Origin: Polyangium sp. y55x31
GTDB taxonomy: Bacteria; Myxococcota_A; Polyangia; Polyangiales; Polyangiaceae
Assembly: GCF_029946505.1 (NCBI RefSeq)
Contig: NZ_JARZHG010000053.1
Location: forward strand, 1 to 64,000
Direction: 5' to 3'
DNA: 64,000 bases
Shown: in pieces, positions 9,010-17,281 of the stretch
Layout of the letters: each line of letters begins with the position of its first letter
Numbering within the stretch: position 1 is the stretch's first letter
The notes under the pieces: generated by a model
What the model was told of the DNA's origin: nothing
Databases searched by the model: none
The model's input: the letters and a program-made list of their open reading frames with translations, nothing else
Made by a program: the position numbers and the translations under genes

Positions 9010-10089
9010 ATGTCCGACCCTCGTTTTTCCCCGTCCCCCGAGGCCTTCACGCGACGCACCTTCCTCGGCGCTGCCCTCACCGGCGCGGCGCTGCTCGGCG
9101 CCGATCAAGCGCTCGCTGCAGGCTCCGGCCTCGCAGCCAAGCCCCCGGCAGGCTTCGTGCCCCTCTCGATCCCCGGCAAGGTCGTGAAGGTCGCGAAGTC
9201 GAACGTGATGCAGCCGAACGGCCTCTGGCCCACCGAGGGCGCCGCAAAGCTCATGCTCGAGCGCGTGATGTCGGAGCTCACGGGCAAGAGTGATCTCGGC
9301 GCGGCCTTCGCCAAGTTCGTCCACAAAGACGACAAGGTCGCCATCAAGCCAAACGGCATCGCGGGCCAGAAGGGCGCGACGATGGCCACGAACCGCGAGC
9401 TCATCCTCGAAGTCGTGCGCGGCGTCATGGCCGCCGGCGTGCCCGCGAGCCAGATCATGATCTTCGAGCAATACCCGAAGTTCTTGGAAGGCACGCGCAT
9501 CTGGGATCGCCACAAGGGCCCCGACCCGGCGCTGCCCGCGGGCATCGCGACCGCCGTGCACGAGAACGAGGACGCCACGATGCCCGACCTCAACGTGATG
9601 GGCATCCCGACGAAGTTCGTCCGTCCCTTCACCGAGGCGACAGCCGTGATCAACGTCGGCCTGATCAAGGATCACTCGATCTGCGGCTTCACGGGTTGCC
9701 TCAAGAACATCACGCACGGCGCGACGATCAACCCGCACGCCTTCCACCAGCACAACGCGAGCCCGCAGATCGCCGAGCTCTACGCGCAGGACGTCGTGAA
9801 GAGTCGCGTGCGCTTGCACATCATCGACGGCTTCAAGCTCATCTACGACGAGGGTCCGCTCGACAAGAACAAGAAGCGTCGCGTGCTGCACGAGGCCGTC
9901 TACGCGACGACCGACCCCGTGGCGATGGACACGCTCGGCTGGGGCATCATCGAGCAGTGGCGCAAGGACAACGGCCTGCCGACGCTCAAAGACGCCGGCC
10001 GCGAACCGACGTACATCCGCATCGCGAGCGAGCTCGGGCTCGGCGTGTTCGACAAGAACCGCATCTCGATGCGCGAAGTCACGCTCTGA
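9010..10089 (+). CDS. Tat-exported DUF362 domain protein
   Basis: 359 residues starting MSDPRFSPSPEAFTRRTFLG. The RRTFLG twin-arginine motif followed by a hydrophobic stretch ending ADQALA is a Tat signal, suggesting a folded, possibly cofactor-bearing protein. The core matches DUF362: DDKVAIKPNGI, then NVGLIKDHSICGFTGCLKNI and the later DGFKLIYDEGPLDKNKK and YATTDPVAMDTLGW. DUF362 proteins are often linked to iron-sulfur or redox enzymes, but no CxxCxxC cluster is visible here. An in-frame extension upstream exists but has no export logic, so the ATG at 9010 is preferred. Confidence 0.88.
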   Translation: MSDPRFSPSPEAFTRRTFLGAALTGAALLGADQALAAGSGLAAKPPAGFVPLSIPGKVVKVAKSNVMQPNGLWPTEGAAKLMLERVMSELTGKSDLGAAFAKFVHKDDKVAIKPNGIAGQKGATMATNRELILEVVRGVMAAGVPASQIMIFEQYPKFLEGTRIWDRHKGPDPALPAGIATAVHENEDATMPDLNVMGIPTKFVRPFTEATAVINVGLIKDHSICGFTGCLKNITHGATINPHAFHQHNASPQIAELYAQDVVKSRVRLHIIDGFKLIYDEGPLDKNKKRRVLHEAVYATTDPVAMDTLGWGIIEQWRKDNGLPTLKDAGREPTYIRIASELGLGVFDKNRISMREVTL

Positions 10090-10382
10090 GGGGAGAGAGC
10101 GGGGCTTTGCCCCGGACCCCAGAAGGGGGCTGTCCGCCCCCTTCACCCCGGACCAGCGCAAGCGCTGGACTCGGGGTCGATGAACTGCGCGATGCGCAGT
10201 TCATCGAACAGACCGTCGCAAGACCACGAGCCGAGCCCTGCCTGCTAGCAACGTCTTCCCTGTCGACAGCGCGCATCGCGCGCTGTCGCCCTGGGTCCAG
10301 CGCTTGCGCTGGTCCGGGTGCAGGGGCGGATAGCCCCTGCTCGGGTCCGGGGTGAAACCCCGGCGCTACGCCGCAAAACACA
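10090..10382. repeat. Intergenic cluster of GC-rich inverted repeats
   Basis: No gene is seen in these 293 bases. Three nested palindromes are clear: a perfect 13-bp stem with 3-nt loop at 10178-10206, an 11-bp stem with 3-nt loop at 10264-10288, and an outer pair where the 20 bases at 10151-10170 recur inverted at about 10297-10316 (core agcgcaagcgct). Runs such as ccccggacccc and ccggggtgaaaccccgg flank them. It lies between two converging genes, so it may end transcription from both sides, but there is no T tract. It looks like a dispersed intergenic repeat element. Confidence 0.8.
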
Positions 10383-11198
10383 TCAGGCGGGGCTCGTCGT
10401 GACCGCCGGCGCCTCGCTCACGACGGGAACGCGCAAAGGCTCACCCGTCTCGGGATCCACGTCATCGGCCGTTCGCCGCGCGCGCAGGGACTGCCCGATG
10501 GCCTCGTTCTGCTGCACGATGGGGCCGAGCATGGCCAAACGGGAGGCCTGATCCTCCGGCGTGTCCGAAGGGTATCGACCCACGATCATGGCCACGAGCT
10601 GAAGCATTCGCCGCTGCCCCTCGGCGCGCGCGGCCTTCACCTCGGGAAACGTGACCCGCTTCGGCAAAGGCAGCTCGAGTGCGGTGCGATATTGCTTCGC
10701 CAGATCGACGAGCCGCGCGACGTACCGCGAGAGCCCGAGCTCCTGCACCGTGGGTACGCGCATCGGATGTTGGAGCACGCCGAGGATCCGCTCCACCTCG
10801 CAGAGCTCTTCCACGTAAGGGAGGGACGTCACTGCGAAGAGACCGCGCGGAAAGATCTCCTTCAAGAGCGCGGAGCCGCTCGTGGCGATGGGATCGCCCT
10901 GCGCTGACGCCTCGACTTGCCGCTCGGCGGTATCACGAATCGCGACGAGCACGCCATCGATGGCCAGATCGATCGGCTTCGCCTCGGGCGCGAACGCGGG
11001 GGCCTTTTCGTCTTGCGCTGCCCATGTCGCTTCGAGCGTGCGCAGTGCCTCGTCGTGATCGACGCAGGAGACCGCGAACGCGGCGATGGCCATGTCGCCG
11101 GCGGCGAGCGCAGCTTTGCGCACCTGCGCAATCGCGAAGAGACGGCGGCCGGGCGTGAACGTGTACAGATTGAAGAGCGTGGCGAGCGAGGTATCCAT
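10383..11198 (-). CDS. Unknown mostly alpha-helical protein
   Basis: 271 residues from ATG 11198, chosen because a strong ribosome site (AAGGAGG) lies 6 nt upstream; an ATG at 11219 would swallow that site. The protein is soluble and predicted mostly helical, with no signal peptide or membrane segment and few Cys. Features include FTPGRRLFAIAQVRKAALAA near the start, LGLSRYVARLVDLAKQYRTA in the middle and an acidic, Pro-containing tail (DDVDPETGEPLRVPVV). No family is recognised. It is followed downstream by the palindrome cluster and preceded by tandem repeats. Confidence 0.7.
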   Translation of the reverse strand: MDTSLATLFNLYTFTPGRRLFAIAQVRKAALAAGDMAIAAFAVSCVDHDEALRTLEATWAAQDEKAPAFAPEAKPIDLAIDGVLVAIRDTAERQVEASAQGDPIATSGSALLKEIFPRGLFAVTSLPYVEELCEVERILGVLQHPMRVPTVQELGLSRYVARLVDLAKQYRTALELPLPKRVTFPEVKAARAEGQRRMLQLVAMIVGRYPSDTPEDQASRLAMLGPIVQQNEAIGQSLRARRTADDVDPETGEPLRVPVVSEAPAVTTSPA

Positions 11199-11310
11199 GC
11201 AGAGCCTCCTTCGGGGCATGCCGGAAAATTCGGTCGGCGCGGTAGACGCCGGACGGAGGGCTCGCCACGCAATCGGAGCAGCATTTCGGCGAAGGGGAGC
11301 GCGGACCGGA

Positions 11311-11396
11311 TTCGCTGGGGGTCGACCCGCGGCGAAGGAGGGCGAGGACCGGGTTCGCTGGGGGTCGACCCGCGGCGAAGGAGGGCGAGGACCGGG
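11311..11396. repeat. Two-copy 43-bp tandem repeat in an intergenic region
   Basis: Two perfect 43-bp copies start at 11311 and 11354, flanked by partial copies (gcgaaggggagcgcggacc on the left, accgggttcggcg on the right). Each unit contains the palindromic core gggtcgaccc. The surrounding 240 bases (11199-11438) hold no gene. It sits upstream of the unknown gene at 10383-11198 and just after the stop of the next lipoprotein gene. Confidence 0.85.
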
Positions 11397-11438
11397 TTCG
11401 GCGGAGAGCGAGCGGGAGCGAAGGTGCTCTTCCTCCGC

Positions 11439-12626
11439 TCACGGCGGCGAAAGCGCGAGCGCCTGGAGCCGCCCGTTCTCGCACGGCGCGTTCGTCTCGC
11501 ATTCGATCCAGTAGAGCGCCTCCTCGTCGACCGTGAAATGGAACGGCCCGGTCGGCCGCACGACGATCTCGGCGGCCTGGGTCCCCCAGTTCGAGCCGCC
11601 CACGGGCAGCCGCGCGATCGCCTTGCCGCCGTCGAACGTCGAGGCGCCGAAATAGACCCAGTCTCCTTGGACCTCGATCGGCGGCAGGACCGCGAGCGAA
11701 AAATCCGTCGCCGCATTCGAGAAGATGAGCTCGCCGCTCGTCGGCACGAACGACTCCACCGCCCCGCCGGCCTTCGATACACGGTTCAGGAGCGCGTTGT
11801 TCTGCGCGAAGAAAAACACGTATTCGTCGGACACGTCGAGGCTCGACACATAATTGAGGCCCTTCACGAGCGCCTTCTCCTCCACGCCCACGCCCACCGA
11901 CGGATCGAGCGAGTATACCGCGCCGGTCAAGGCTTTCTCGCCGTCGTCGCACGAGTTCGGCACGTCGTCCCCCAGCGCGAAGCGCGTGAAATAGAGCAGG
12001 CCATCGCTATAGCGGATGTCGTAGAGCAACGAGGCCGCCATTCCCTCCTTGTATTCCGGGTCGATCCAGAGCGCCTCGTATGCGGTCGTGCCTTTGGCCA
12101 CCCGCCCCACGAGCCCGTCCGTGAGCATGTAATAAAGGTATTCGCCGCCGAGCGTGATTCCGGCGAGCTTCTCGAACTCGGGTTGCTCGCCGAGCACGGG
12201 GATCACGTCGGGATCGCAGTTCCTCGGGTCGCACCAGGAGAGATTCGATCCGAGGCAGGTCGATTCGTTGCCGCGCTGGGTCCAGGCGATGAAATTGTGC
12301 GAGACCACGGCCCATTCGACCCGCAGGCCTCCGACGTCCAGCATCGGCGCCGAGCAGCCCGGCTTCGGCAGGCGGCGAATCGATCCCGGCGTCGCGTATT
12401 GCCGGACGACGATCGACTCGACGTCCGAGGTCAAGGACCCCATGACGACGTTCGGCTCGATGACGAACGGCTCGCACGCCTCCCCGCTGCCCCCGCAGGG
12501 AATCGCGGCGCACGCGAGGTTCGGCGGGGGCTTCGGCGCATACGCGTCGTACCCATCGTCGACGCAGCCCGACACGAGCGCGGCCGGGAGGCCCATCAAA
12601 AAGGCGCGAAGGAGCGAAAGTTTCAT
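11439..12626 (-). CDS. Lipoprotein, probable beta-propeller-like
   Basis: 395 residues. The signal MKLSLLRAFLMGLPAALVSGC ends in the lipobox VSGC. The mature part begins with an acidic linker and then has many short beta-rich blocks of the type VYFGASTFDGGKAIARLPVG and YVFFFAQNNALLNRVSKAGG, spaced like propeller blades that report values. About a dozen Cys are scattered in pairs (CAAIPCGGSGEAC, CLGSNLSWCDPRNC, CETNAPC). Such secreted Cys-rich propeller lipoproteins are common in Polyangiales, with no known function. It is divergent from the T6SS island, whose first candidate gene starts within 81 nt. Confidence 0.8.
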   Translation of the reverse strand: MKLSLLRAFLMGLPAALVSGCVDDGYDAYAPKPPPNLACAAIPCGGSGEACEPFVIEPNVVMGSLTSDVESIVVRQYATPGSIRRLPKPGCSAPMLDVGGLRVEWAVVSHNFIAWTQRGNESTCLGSNLSWCDPRNCDPDVIPVLGEQPEFEKLAGITLGGEYLYYMLTDGLVGRVAKGTTAYEALWIDPEYKEGMAASLLYDIRYSDGLLYFTRFALGDDVPNSCDDGEKALTGAVYSLDPSVGVGVEEKALVKGLNYVSSLDVSDEYVFFFAQNNALLNRVSKAGGAVESFVPTSGELIFSNAATDFSLAVLPPIEVQGDWVYFGASTFDGGKAIARLPVGGSNWGTQAAEIVVRPTGPFHFTVDEEALYWIECETNAPCENGRLQALALSPP

Positions 12627-12706
12627 GGGCGAATCTTACAACGCCCATGAACGTGCTTGCCAGCGCGCAGGAACTCCGGTCTGCTTGTCCGCCGGAGCGA
12701 GCGCCC

Positions 12707-13594
12707 ATGTCCAGCGCCACCGGCACACAGAAGTTTCTCGCGCACGGAGCCCTCGAATTCGCCAGGACGCGGCCCATCGTGGCGAACGCCCTGCTCGCGC
12801 TGAACGACGACAACGCCGAGCGCCTGGCGGACGAAGAGCGCCACAAGATCCGGCGGAGCCGACGCCTGCACGCGGCGAAGCTCGTCAAGACGCACAACCC
12901 CACCGTCGACCGGAACCTCGCCTACGAGCTCGTCCTCGAGCGTTACGAGCCCGGGACGCCGCGCGCCGCGGACACCTTCCTCACCTGGTATTTGCCGTGG
13001 AACCCCGGCGGCGGGCAGGTCACGATGCACATCCCCGCGGGCGAGGTCCTCGATCACACGGGCGCGGACGTCAATCCGCCCGTGTTTTTCACGGCCGAGC
13101 TCACGGGCTGCTCGGTCTTCATTCGCGGCGATCGGCGGCGCCCGGAGGTCTTTCATTCGGGCGCGCACGCGGCGAGCTGGCAGGGCAGCGCCGGCACGCA
13201 CTGGCGCGCGCTCTTCGCGAAGAGCCGCCCCAGGACCTTCGCGCGCGAGAGCTACGTCGAGGTCAACAAGCACCATTACATGGGCGGCGATCTGCTCGGG
13301 CAGCCGTACGTGCCGCTGCTCGTGAAGGAATACATCCAGAAGGTCGCGGACGAGGAGGCACGGGCGGGCAGGGTTTTCAACCTCGTCGATTGCACCGGAT
13401 TCGGCTGCGTGTTCGGCCTGCGCGACGAGGCCGGGCTCTGGTCGTTTTACCTGCAGGAGAACGTCCGCGTCTTTTATCGCCGCGGCCCCGGCGGCCCGCT
13501 CTTTCAGTGCGCGAACCGCACCTTGCGCGTCTCGCGGGTCTACCCCGATCGCGCGGTCCTCTCCCGCAACGAAGAACCCAAGCCGCTCCCCTGA
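12707..13594 (+). CDS. Candidate T6SS cargo with CNF1/BLF1-like LTGC...His motif
   Basis: 295 residues from ATG 12707; an ATG at 12647 would add 20 residues of unclear value. It is soluble, without signal peptide. Residues about 125-155 read FFTAELTGCSVFIRG followed by PEVFHSGAHAASW. The LxGC motif with His exactly 15 residues after the Cys (Cys135, His150) is the arrangement known from the catalytic Cys866/His881 of CNF1 toxins; BLF1 shares the LSGC element. Those enzymes deamidate Gln in Rho GTPases or eIF4A. It lies 21 nt upstream of vgrG, the usual place for cargo. The fold match is inference from the motif and spacing only; another effector or adaptor is possible. Confidence 0.55.
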   Translation: MSSATGTQKFLAHGALEFARTRPIVANALLALNDDNAERLADEERHKIRRSRRLHAAKLVKTHNPTVDRNLAYELVLERYEPGTPRAADTFLTWYLPWNPGGGQVTMHIPAGEVLDHTGADVNPPVFFTAELTGCSVFIRGDRRRPEVFHSGAHAASWQGSAGTHWRALFAKSRPRTFARESYVEVNKHHYMGGDLLGQPYVPLLVKEYIQKVADEEARAGRVFNLVDCTGFGCVFGLRDEAGLWSFYLQENVRVFYRRGPGGPLFQCANRTLRVSRVYPDRAVLSRNEEPKPLP

Positions 13595-13615
13595 GCGGAC
13601 CGAAGAGGGACACGT

Positions 13616-15691
13616 ATGCCGATCCTCGAACTCACGTTATCGGGCGGAGCGAAGCTCTCCGTGCACAATTTCTCCGTGCAGGAGGCCCTGTCCGAGCTCT
13701 TCCACGTGTCCGTCGTGGCGCGGGCGCAGCGGCCGGACCTCGACCTCGAGGCGATCGTCGGCAAGCCCGCCTCGCTCCACATCGTGGCCGGCTGGACCTA
13801 CGTGAAAGACCAGGGCACCCGCACCTGGAAAGGCGTGTGCAGCTACATCGAGCAATCCCAGGCGCAGACCGAGCAAACCGGGCTCTCGACCTATTACCTG
13901 CACATCGTGCCGGATCTCTGGCTGCTCACCCAGCGCACGAACCACCGCATCTTCCAGCACCTCTCCATTCCCGACATCGCCGACGTGTTGCTCCGCGAGT
14001 GGGGCGTCGAGCCGACGTGGCAGATCGATCGAGGGCTCTACCCGAAGCTCGAATTCAAGGTGCAATACGGCGAGAGCGATTATACCTTCCTCTGCCGCCT
14101 GCTCGAAGAGGCGGGCATCACGTTCTGGTTTTCGGACCAGGGCGGCGCGGGCTCCGTGCTCACGTTCGGCGACAAGCTGCACGCGGCGGCGCCGCGCCCG
14201 GCCATTCCTTTCGTCGACAACCCGAACCAGGCCGCGCAGCGCGAATTCCTCTCGCTCGTCCGCCTCGGCCACGAGGTCCGGCCCGGCGCGCACGTGATGC
14301 GCGACCACGATTTCCGAAAGCCCTCCTTCCCGCTCCTCGGCACGGCCGAACCTGCCGCGACCGGGCCCGAGAGCAAATACGAGCAATACACCTACGGCCC
14401 GGGCGCGTTCCTCGTGGAGGGCACGATGGGCGGCGGTGGCACGCCGGTGGCGGACGATCAGGCCATCGCCCGGCACGACCCCAAATACGGGACCGACCTC
14501 GCCACGCGCCGCCTGCAATCGCTCCGCGCCGACAAACGCCGGGTCACGTTCAACACGAACACCCTCGATCTTTTCCCCGGCGCGGTCTTCACGATCGAGG
14601 ACCATTTGCACCCGTCGCTCGGGCCGAGCCAGCGACTGCTCGTCTCGTCGTTCTCCGTGGAAGGCACGCCGGGCGACGAATGGACCATGACCGGCGCCGC
14701 GGTCTTCGCCGACCCCGCCGCGCCCTACCGCCCGCCGATCAAGTCGCCGCGCCCGCGGGTCTTCGGCGTGCAGAGCGCGACCGTGGTGGGACCGCCGGGC
14801 AAGGAGATCCATACCGACGAATTCGGCCGCGTCCGCGTGCAATTCCCCTGGGATCGCGACGGCCAAAACGACGACCGCTCCTCGTGCTGGATGCGCGTGA
14901 GCCAGGGCTGGGCCGGCACGGCGTACGGGATGATCACGATTCCGCGCGTCGGCCAGGAGGTGCTCGTCACGTTCCTCGACGGCGATCCGGATCGGCCGGT
15001 CGTGACGGGCCGCGTCTACAATGCGATCGAGCAGGTGCCCTACAAGCTGCCGGACGACATGACCGTGAGCACGTGGAAGAGCCAATCCTCGCCGGCCACG
15101 GGCGGCTACAACGAGATCAAATTCGACGACAAGGCCGGATCCGAGCGCGTCTACGTGCAGGCCGAGCGGGATTTGCACAAGCTCGTCAAGAACGACGAGG
15201 TGCTCCGCACGCAGCACAACAAGATGGAGACGGTGGACGGCACGTCGGACCTCGTGGTGAAGGGCGCGCGCAAGCAGCTCATCGAATCGGCGGACCATTT
15301 GCACGTGAAGATGGACCAGCGCAGCCAGGTCGACGGCGGGGTCTCGCTGACCGTGAAGATGGGCAAGCAGGAGAAGGTGGGGACCGATTACGCGCTCGAC
15401 GCCGGGCAGGAGATTCACCTCAAGGCGGGCATGACGCTCGTGCTCGAAGCCGGGCTGCGGCTGACCATCAAGGGACCGGCGGGCTTCATCGATTTCCACC
15501 CGATGGGCATCGATATCGTGGGGCTCCTCGTCAACATCAACAGCGGCGGTTTTCCGGCCTTCGGCAAGGGCGCCTCCCCCGACGCGCCCGAGGACGCGAT
15601 GGAGGCCGAGCCCCGCGACAGGCCGCCCGGCGCGCCAGCGGGGAATTCGAGCACGGGCACCGGCGGTACGTCCGGCCAAGGTGGGAGCTAG
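13616..15691 (+). CDS. vgrG: T6SS spike protein VgrG (TssI)
   Basis: 691 residues, typical. The N-terminal half matches the gp27/gp44-like part (LCRLLEEAGITFWF, then the SKYEQYTYGPGAF region). The OB-fold follows at about 395-470 with FGRVRVQFPWDRDG, CWMRVSQGWAG and VGQEVLVTFLDGDPDRPVV. The beta-helix needle then carries repeated short blocks (VVKGARKQLIESADHLHVKM). The last ~45 residues are a Gly/Ser/Thr/Pro tail (SSTGTGGTSGQGG), with no added enzyme domain. VgrG tips the Hcp tube that punctures target cells and carries effectors. An AGAGGGA-like ribosome site precedes the ATG. Confidence 0.97.
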   Translation: MPILELTLSGGAKLSVHNFSVQEALSELFHVSVVARAQRPDLDLEAIVGKPASLHIVAGWTYVKDQGTRTWKGVCSYIEQSQAQTEQTGLSTYYLHIVPDLWLLTQRTNHRIFQHLSIPDIADVLLREWGVEPTWQIDRGLYPKLEFKVQYGESDYTFLCRLLEEAGITFWFSDQGGAGSVLTFGDKLHAAAPRPAIPFVDNPNQAAQREFLSLVRLGHEVRPGAHVMRDHDFRKPSFPLLGTAEPAATGPESKYEQYTYGPGAFLVEGTMGGGGTPVADDQAIARHDPKYGTDLATRRLQSLRADKRRVTFNTNTLDLFPGAVFTIEDHLHPSLGPSQRLLVSSFSVEGTPGDEWTMTGAAVFADPAAPYRPPIKSPRPRVFGVQSATVVGPPGKEIHTDEFGRVRVQFPWDRDGQNDDRSSCWMRVSQGWAGTAYGMITIPRVGQEVLVTFLDGDPDRPVVTGRVYNAIEQVPYKLPDDMTVSTWKSQSSPATGGYNEIKFDDKAGSERVYVQAERDLHKLVKNDEVLRTQHNKMETVDGTSDLVVKGARKQLIESADHLHVKMDQRSQVDGGVSLTVKMGKQEKVGTDYALDAGQEIHLKAGMTLVLEAGLRLTIKGPAGFIDFHPMGIDIVGLLVNINSGGFPAFGKGASPDAPEDAMEAEPRDRPPGAPAGNSSTGTGGTSGQGGS

Positions 15692-15694
15692 GCC

Positions 15695-16063
15695 ATGCCC
15701 CTCGCTGCGCGCATCGACGACGAGCTGACGTGCGAGGTCCACGGCGCGGGCATCATCACGGAAGGGTGCCCGACGGTGATCATCGGCTTTCAGCCGGCCG
15801 CGCGGGTCGAGGACGAGATCCTTTGCCAGGAGGTGCCGAGCGAGATCGCCAAGGGTTGCGAGACGGTGTTCATCGGCGGAATGCCGGCCGCGCGCGTCGA
15901 CGATGTGGCCGTGGACGGCGCGGTGATCAGCACGGGATTTGCCACGGTGAACATCGGCACGACGCCGCAGATCCAGGTGCTGCTCCTGGCCGCGGCGCTG
16001 GGTTTGCCCTTCTGCGAGGAATGCGAGCCGAGCTCGCTCGCCGGGCCGAGCGGGGAGCCATGA
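15695..16063 (+). CDS. PAAR-domain spike-tip protein
   Basis: 122 residues. Repeated beta blocks of the PAAR type are visible: CEVHGAGIITEGCPTVIIGF, then AARVEDEILC and GCETVFIGGMPAARVDD. They form the sharp cone that sits on VgrG and binds a metal through His/Cys. A C-terminal extension of about 30 residues (LLLAAALGLPFCEECEPSS) has a short hydrophobic run and a CEEC pair. It starts 3 nt after vgrG with a GGGAG ribosome site, and its stop overlaps the next start (ATGA). It most likely links the downstream cargo to this VgrG. Confidence 0.9.
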   Translation: MPLAARIDDELTCEVHGAGIITEGCPTVIIGFQPAARVEDEILCQEVPSEIAKGCETVFIGGMPAARVDDVAVDGAVISTGFATVNIGTTPQIQVLLLAAALGLPFCEECEPSSLAGPSGEP

Positions 16064-16902
16064 AGGCCGTTCTTTACATCGTCACGGGGCGATCGTCGGG
16101 GGAGCGGGTGCGGCTCCCGGTGGGCCGGCCATTTTGCGTGGGGCGCGGCGGGCGGGCGGATCTGATCCTGGCGCACGACGAGAAAATGGCCCTGGCGCAT
16201 TTCGATCTCGAATGGGACGGCGCCACGTGCCGCCTGCGCGACCGGAGCCGGCAAGGGACGGAGCTCGACGGCAAGCACGTGGACGAGGCCGAGCTGAAGA
16301 ACGGCGCGTGGATCGGCGCGGGCGGGACGCGGTTTCTGTTCCGCATCCGCAGCGAGGATCTCCGGTCGGAGCTACCACCGGCGCCGCCCGGGACGCCGCC
16401 TTCGCCGGAGATGCTTTCGGCGCGCCGGGAGGCGCTCGTGGTGCTGTCGCAGGAGAAGCATCTCTTCGCCATTCTGGATGCGGCCCGGGATCGGCGCGTC
16501 CGCGCCTTGCTCGCCGCATGCGACGAGGAATTTCGTTCGCTCTACGAAGGCCAGAAAGGCGAGGCCCTCGCCGAGGTGGCGCCGTACCTCGTGCAACTCC
16601 AGCCGGGCTCGCCGCTGCTCTCCGTGCTCGTGGAGGACGCGTGGGGCGAGAGCTGGGGCGTGTATCTGACGAGCGAGCGACCCTTCAAGGAGGTCCGCCA
16701 AAGGCTGCGCCGGTCGCTCATGGTGCGGGACGAGGAGACGGGCAAGCGGATGTATTTCCGTTTTTATGACCCGCGCGTCCTGCGACTGTTCTGGCCGGCA
16801 TGTACGCCGCGACAGCGGAGCGAGATCCTGGGGACGGAGATCGAATCGTTCTTCGTCGAGGGCGCCACGAACGAGCTTCTGCGGCTGGGACAGGAGGGAT
16901 AG
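16060..16902 (+). CDS. FHA-DUF4123 fusion, T6SS effector adaptor
   Basis: 280 residues, translationally coupled to the PAAR gene. Residues 1-100 look like an FHA domain (FCVGRGGRADLIL, then LAHFDLEW). The phosphothreonine-binding Ser of the usual SxxH is Ala (ALAH) and the Asn-Gly is Gln-Gly (RQGTELDG), so phospho-binding may be weak or lost. Residues ~125-280 match DUF4123 (Tap/TEC chaperones): LFAILDAARD, SLYEG, APYLVQLQPGSPLL, RFYDPRVLRLFWPAC. DUF4123 proteins load specific effectors onto VgrG, so the next genes are its likely clients. FHA-DUF4123 fusion is an unusual layout. Confidence 0.85.
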   Translation: MKAVLYIVTGRSSGERVRLPVGRPFCVGRGGRADLILAHDEKMALAHFDLEWDGATCRLRDRSRQGTELDGKHVDEAELKNGAWIGAGGTRFLFRIRSEDLRSELPPAPPGTPPSPEMLSARREALVVLSQEKHLFAILDAARDRRVRALLAACDEEFRSLYEGQKGEALAEVAPYLVQLQPGSPLLSVLVEDAWGESWGVYLTSERPFKEVRQRLRRSLMVRDEETGKRMYFRFYDPRVLRLFWPACTPRQRSEILGTEIESFFVEGATNELLRLGQEG

Positions 16903-16906
16903 GGCG

Positions 16907-17281
16907 ATGCTGACGTTGCGCCGGGGGCAGCGAAAGGCCTTCGAACCGCTGGTGGAGGACGCGCTCGTCGAGCGCATTTTCGTCTTCCTCCGCCAGCGTC
17001 CCGAACCCGAGATTCATCGCCTCGACGACGCGCACCTCCGCGCGGCCATCCGCGCGGGCGTGGCGCAGGGGCGATCGTTCAGGCTCACGTGGCAATCGTC
17101 GCTCGGCGCGTTCGTGGGGCTCTCGATCGTCGTGGGGCCGAGGTTTCACGAGCACCCGGCCGTGCGCGCCATTCTGACGGACGAGACGATCCCGCCGGAC
17201 GAGCGAATCGCCGCGCTCCGCGACAGGCTCACCGAAGAGGAATGGCGCGAGGCCTCGGGCCCGGAGGTGACGGCGCGATGA
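16907..17281 (+). CDS. Small T6SS-associated accessory protein
   Basis: 124 residues from ATG 16907, four nt after the adaptor gene, with a GGAGGGATAGGGCG ribosome region. It is soluble and helical: FEPLVEDALVERIFVFLRQR, then HLRAAIRAGVAQGRSFRLTW and VGPRFHEHPAVRAIL. Short proteins of this shape often follow DUF4123 genes in T6SS islands; I recall the pattern but cannot name a family. Its stop overlaps the start of the deaminase-like gene by 4 nt (ATGA). It could be a cargo co-adaptor. An immunity role is possible but would normally come after, not before, a toxin. Confidence 0.65.
   Translation: MLTLRRGQRKAFEPLVEDALVERIFVFLRQRPEPEIHRLDDAHLRAAIRAGVAQGRSFRLTWQSSLGAFVGLSIVVGPRFHEHPAVRAILTDETIPPDERIAALRDRLTEEEWREASGPEVTAR

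Noticed and set aside
12154-16902. A 4.7-kb open frame on the plus strand across the T6SS genes
   Set aside because: Only its 3' part (16060-16902) shows real domains (FHA, DUF4123). The rest is an Arg/Ala/Gly-rich reading of vgrG and its neighbours in another frame, a known effect of very GC-rich DNA.
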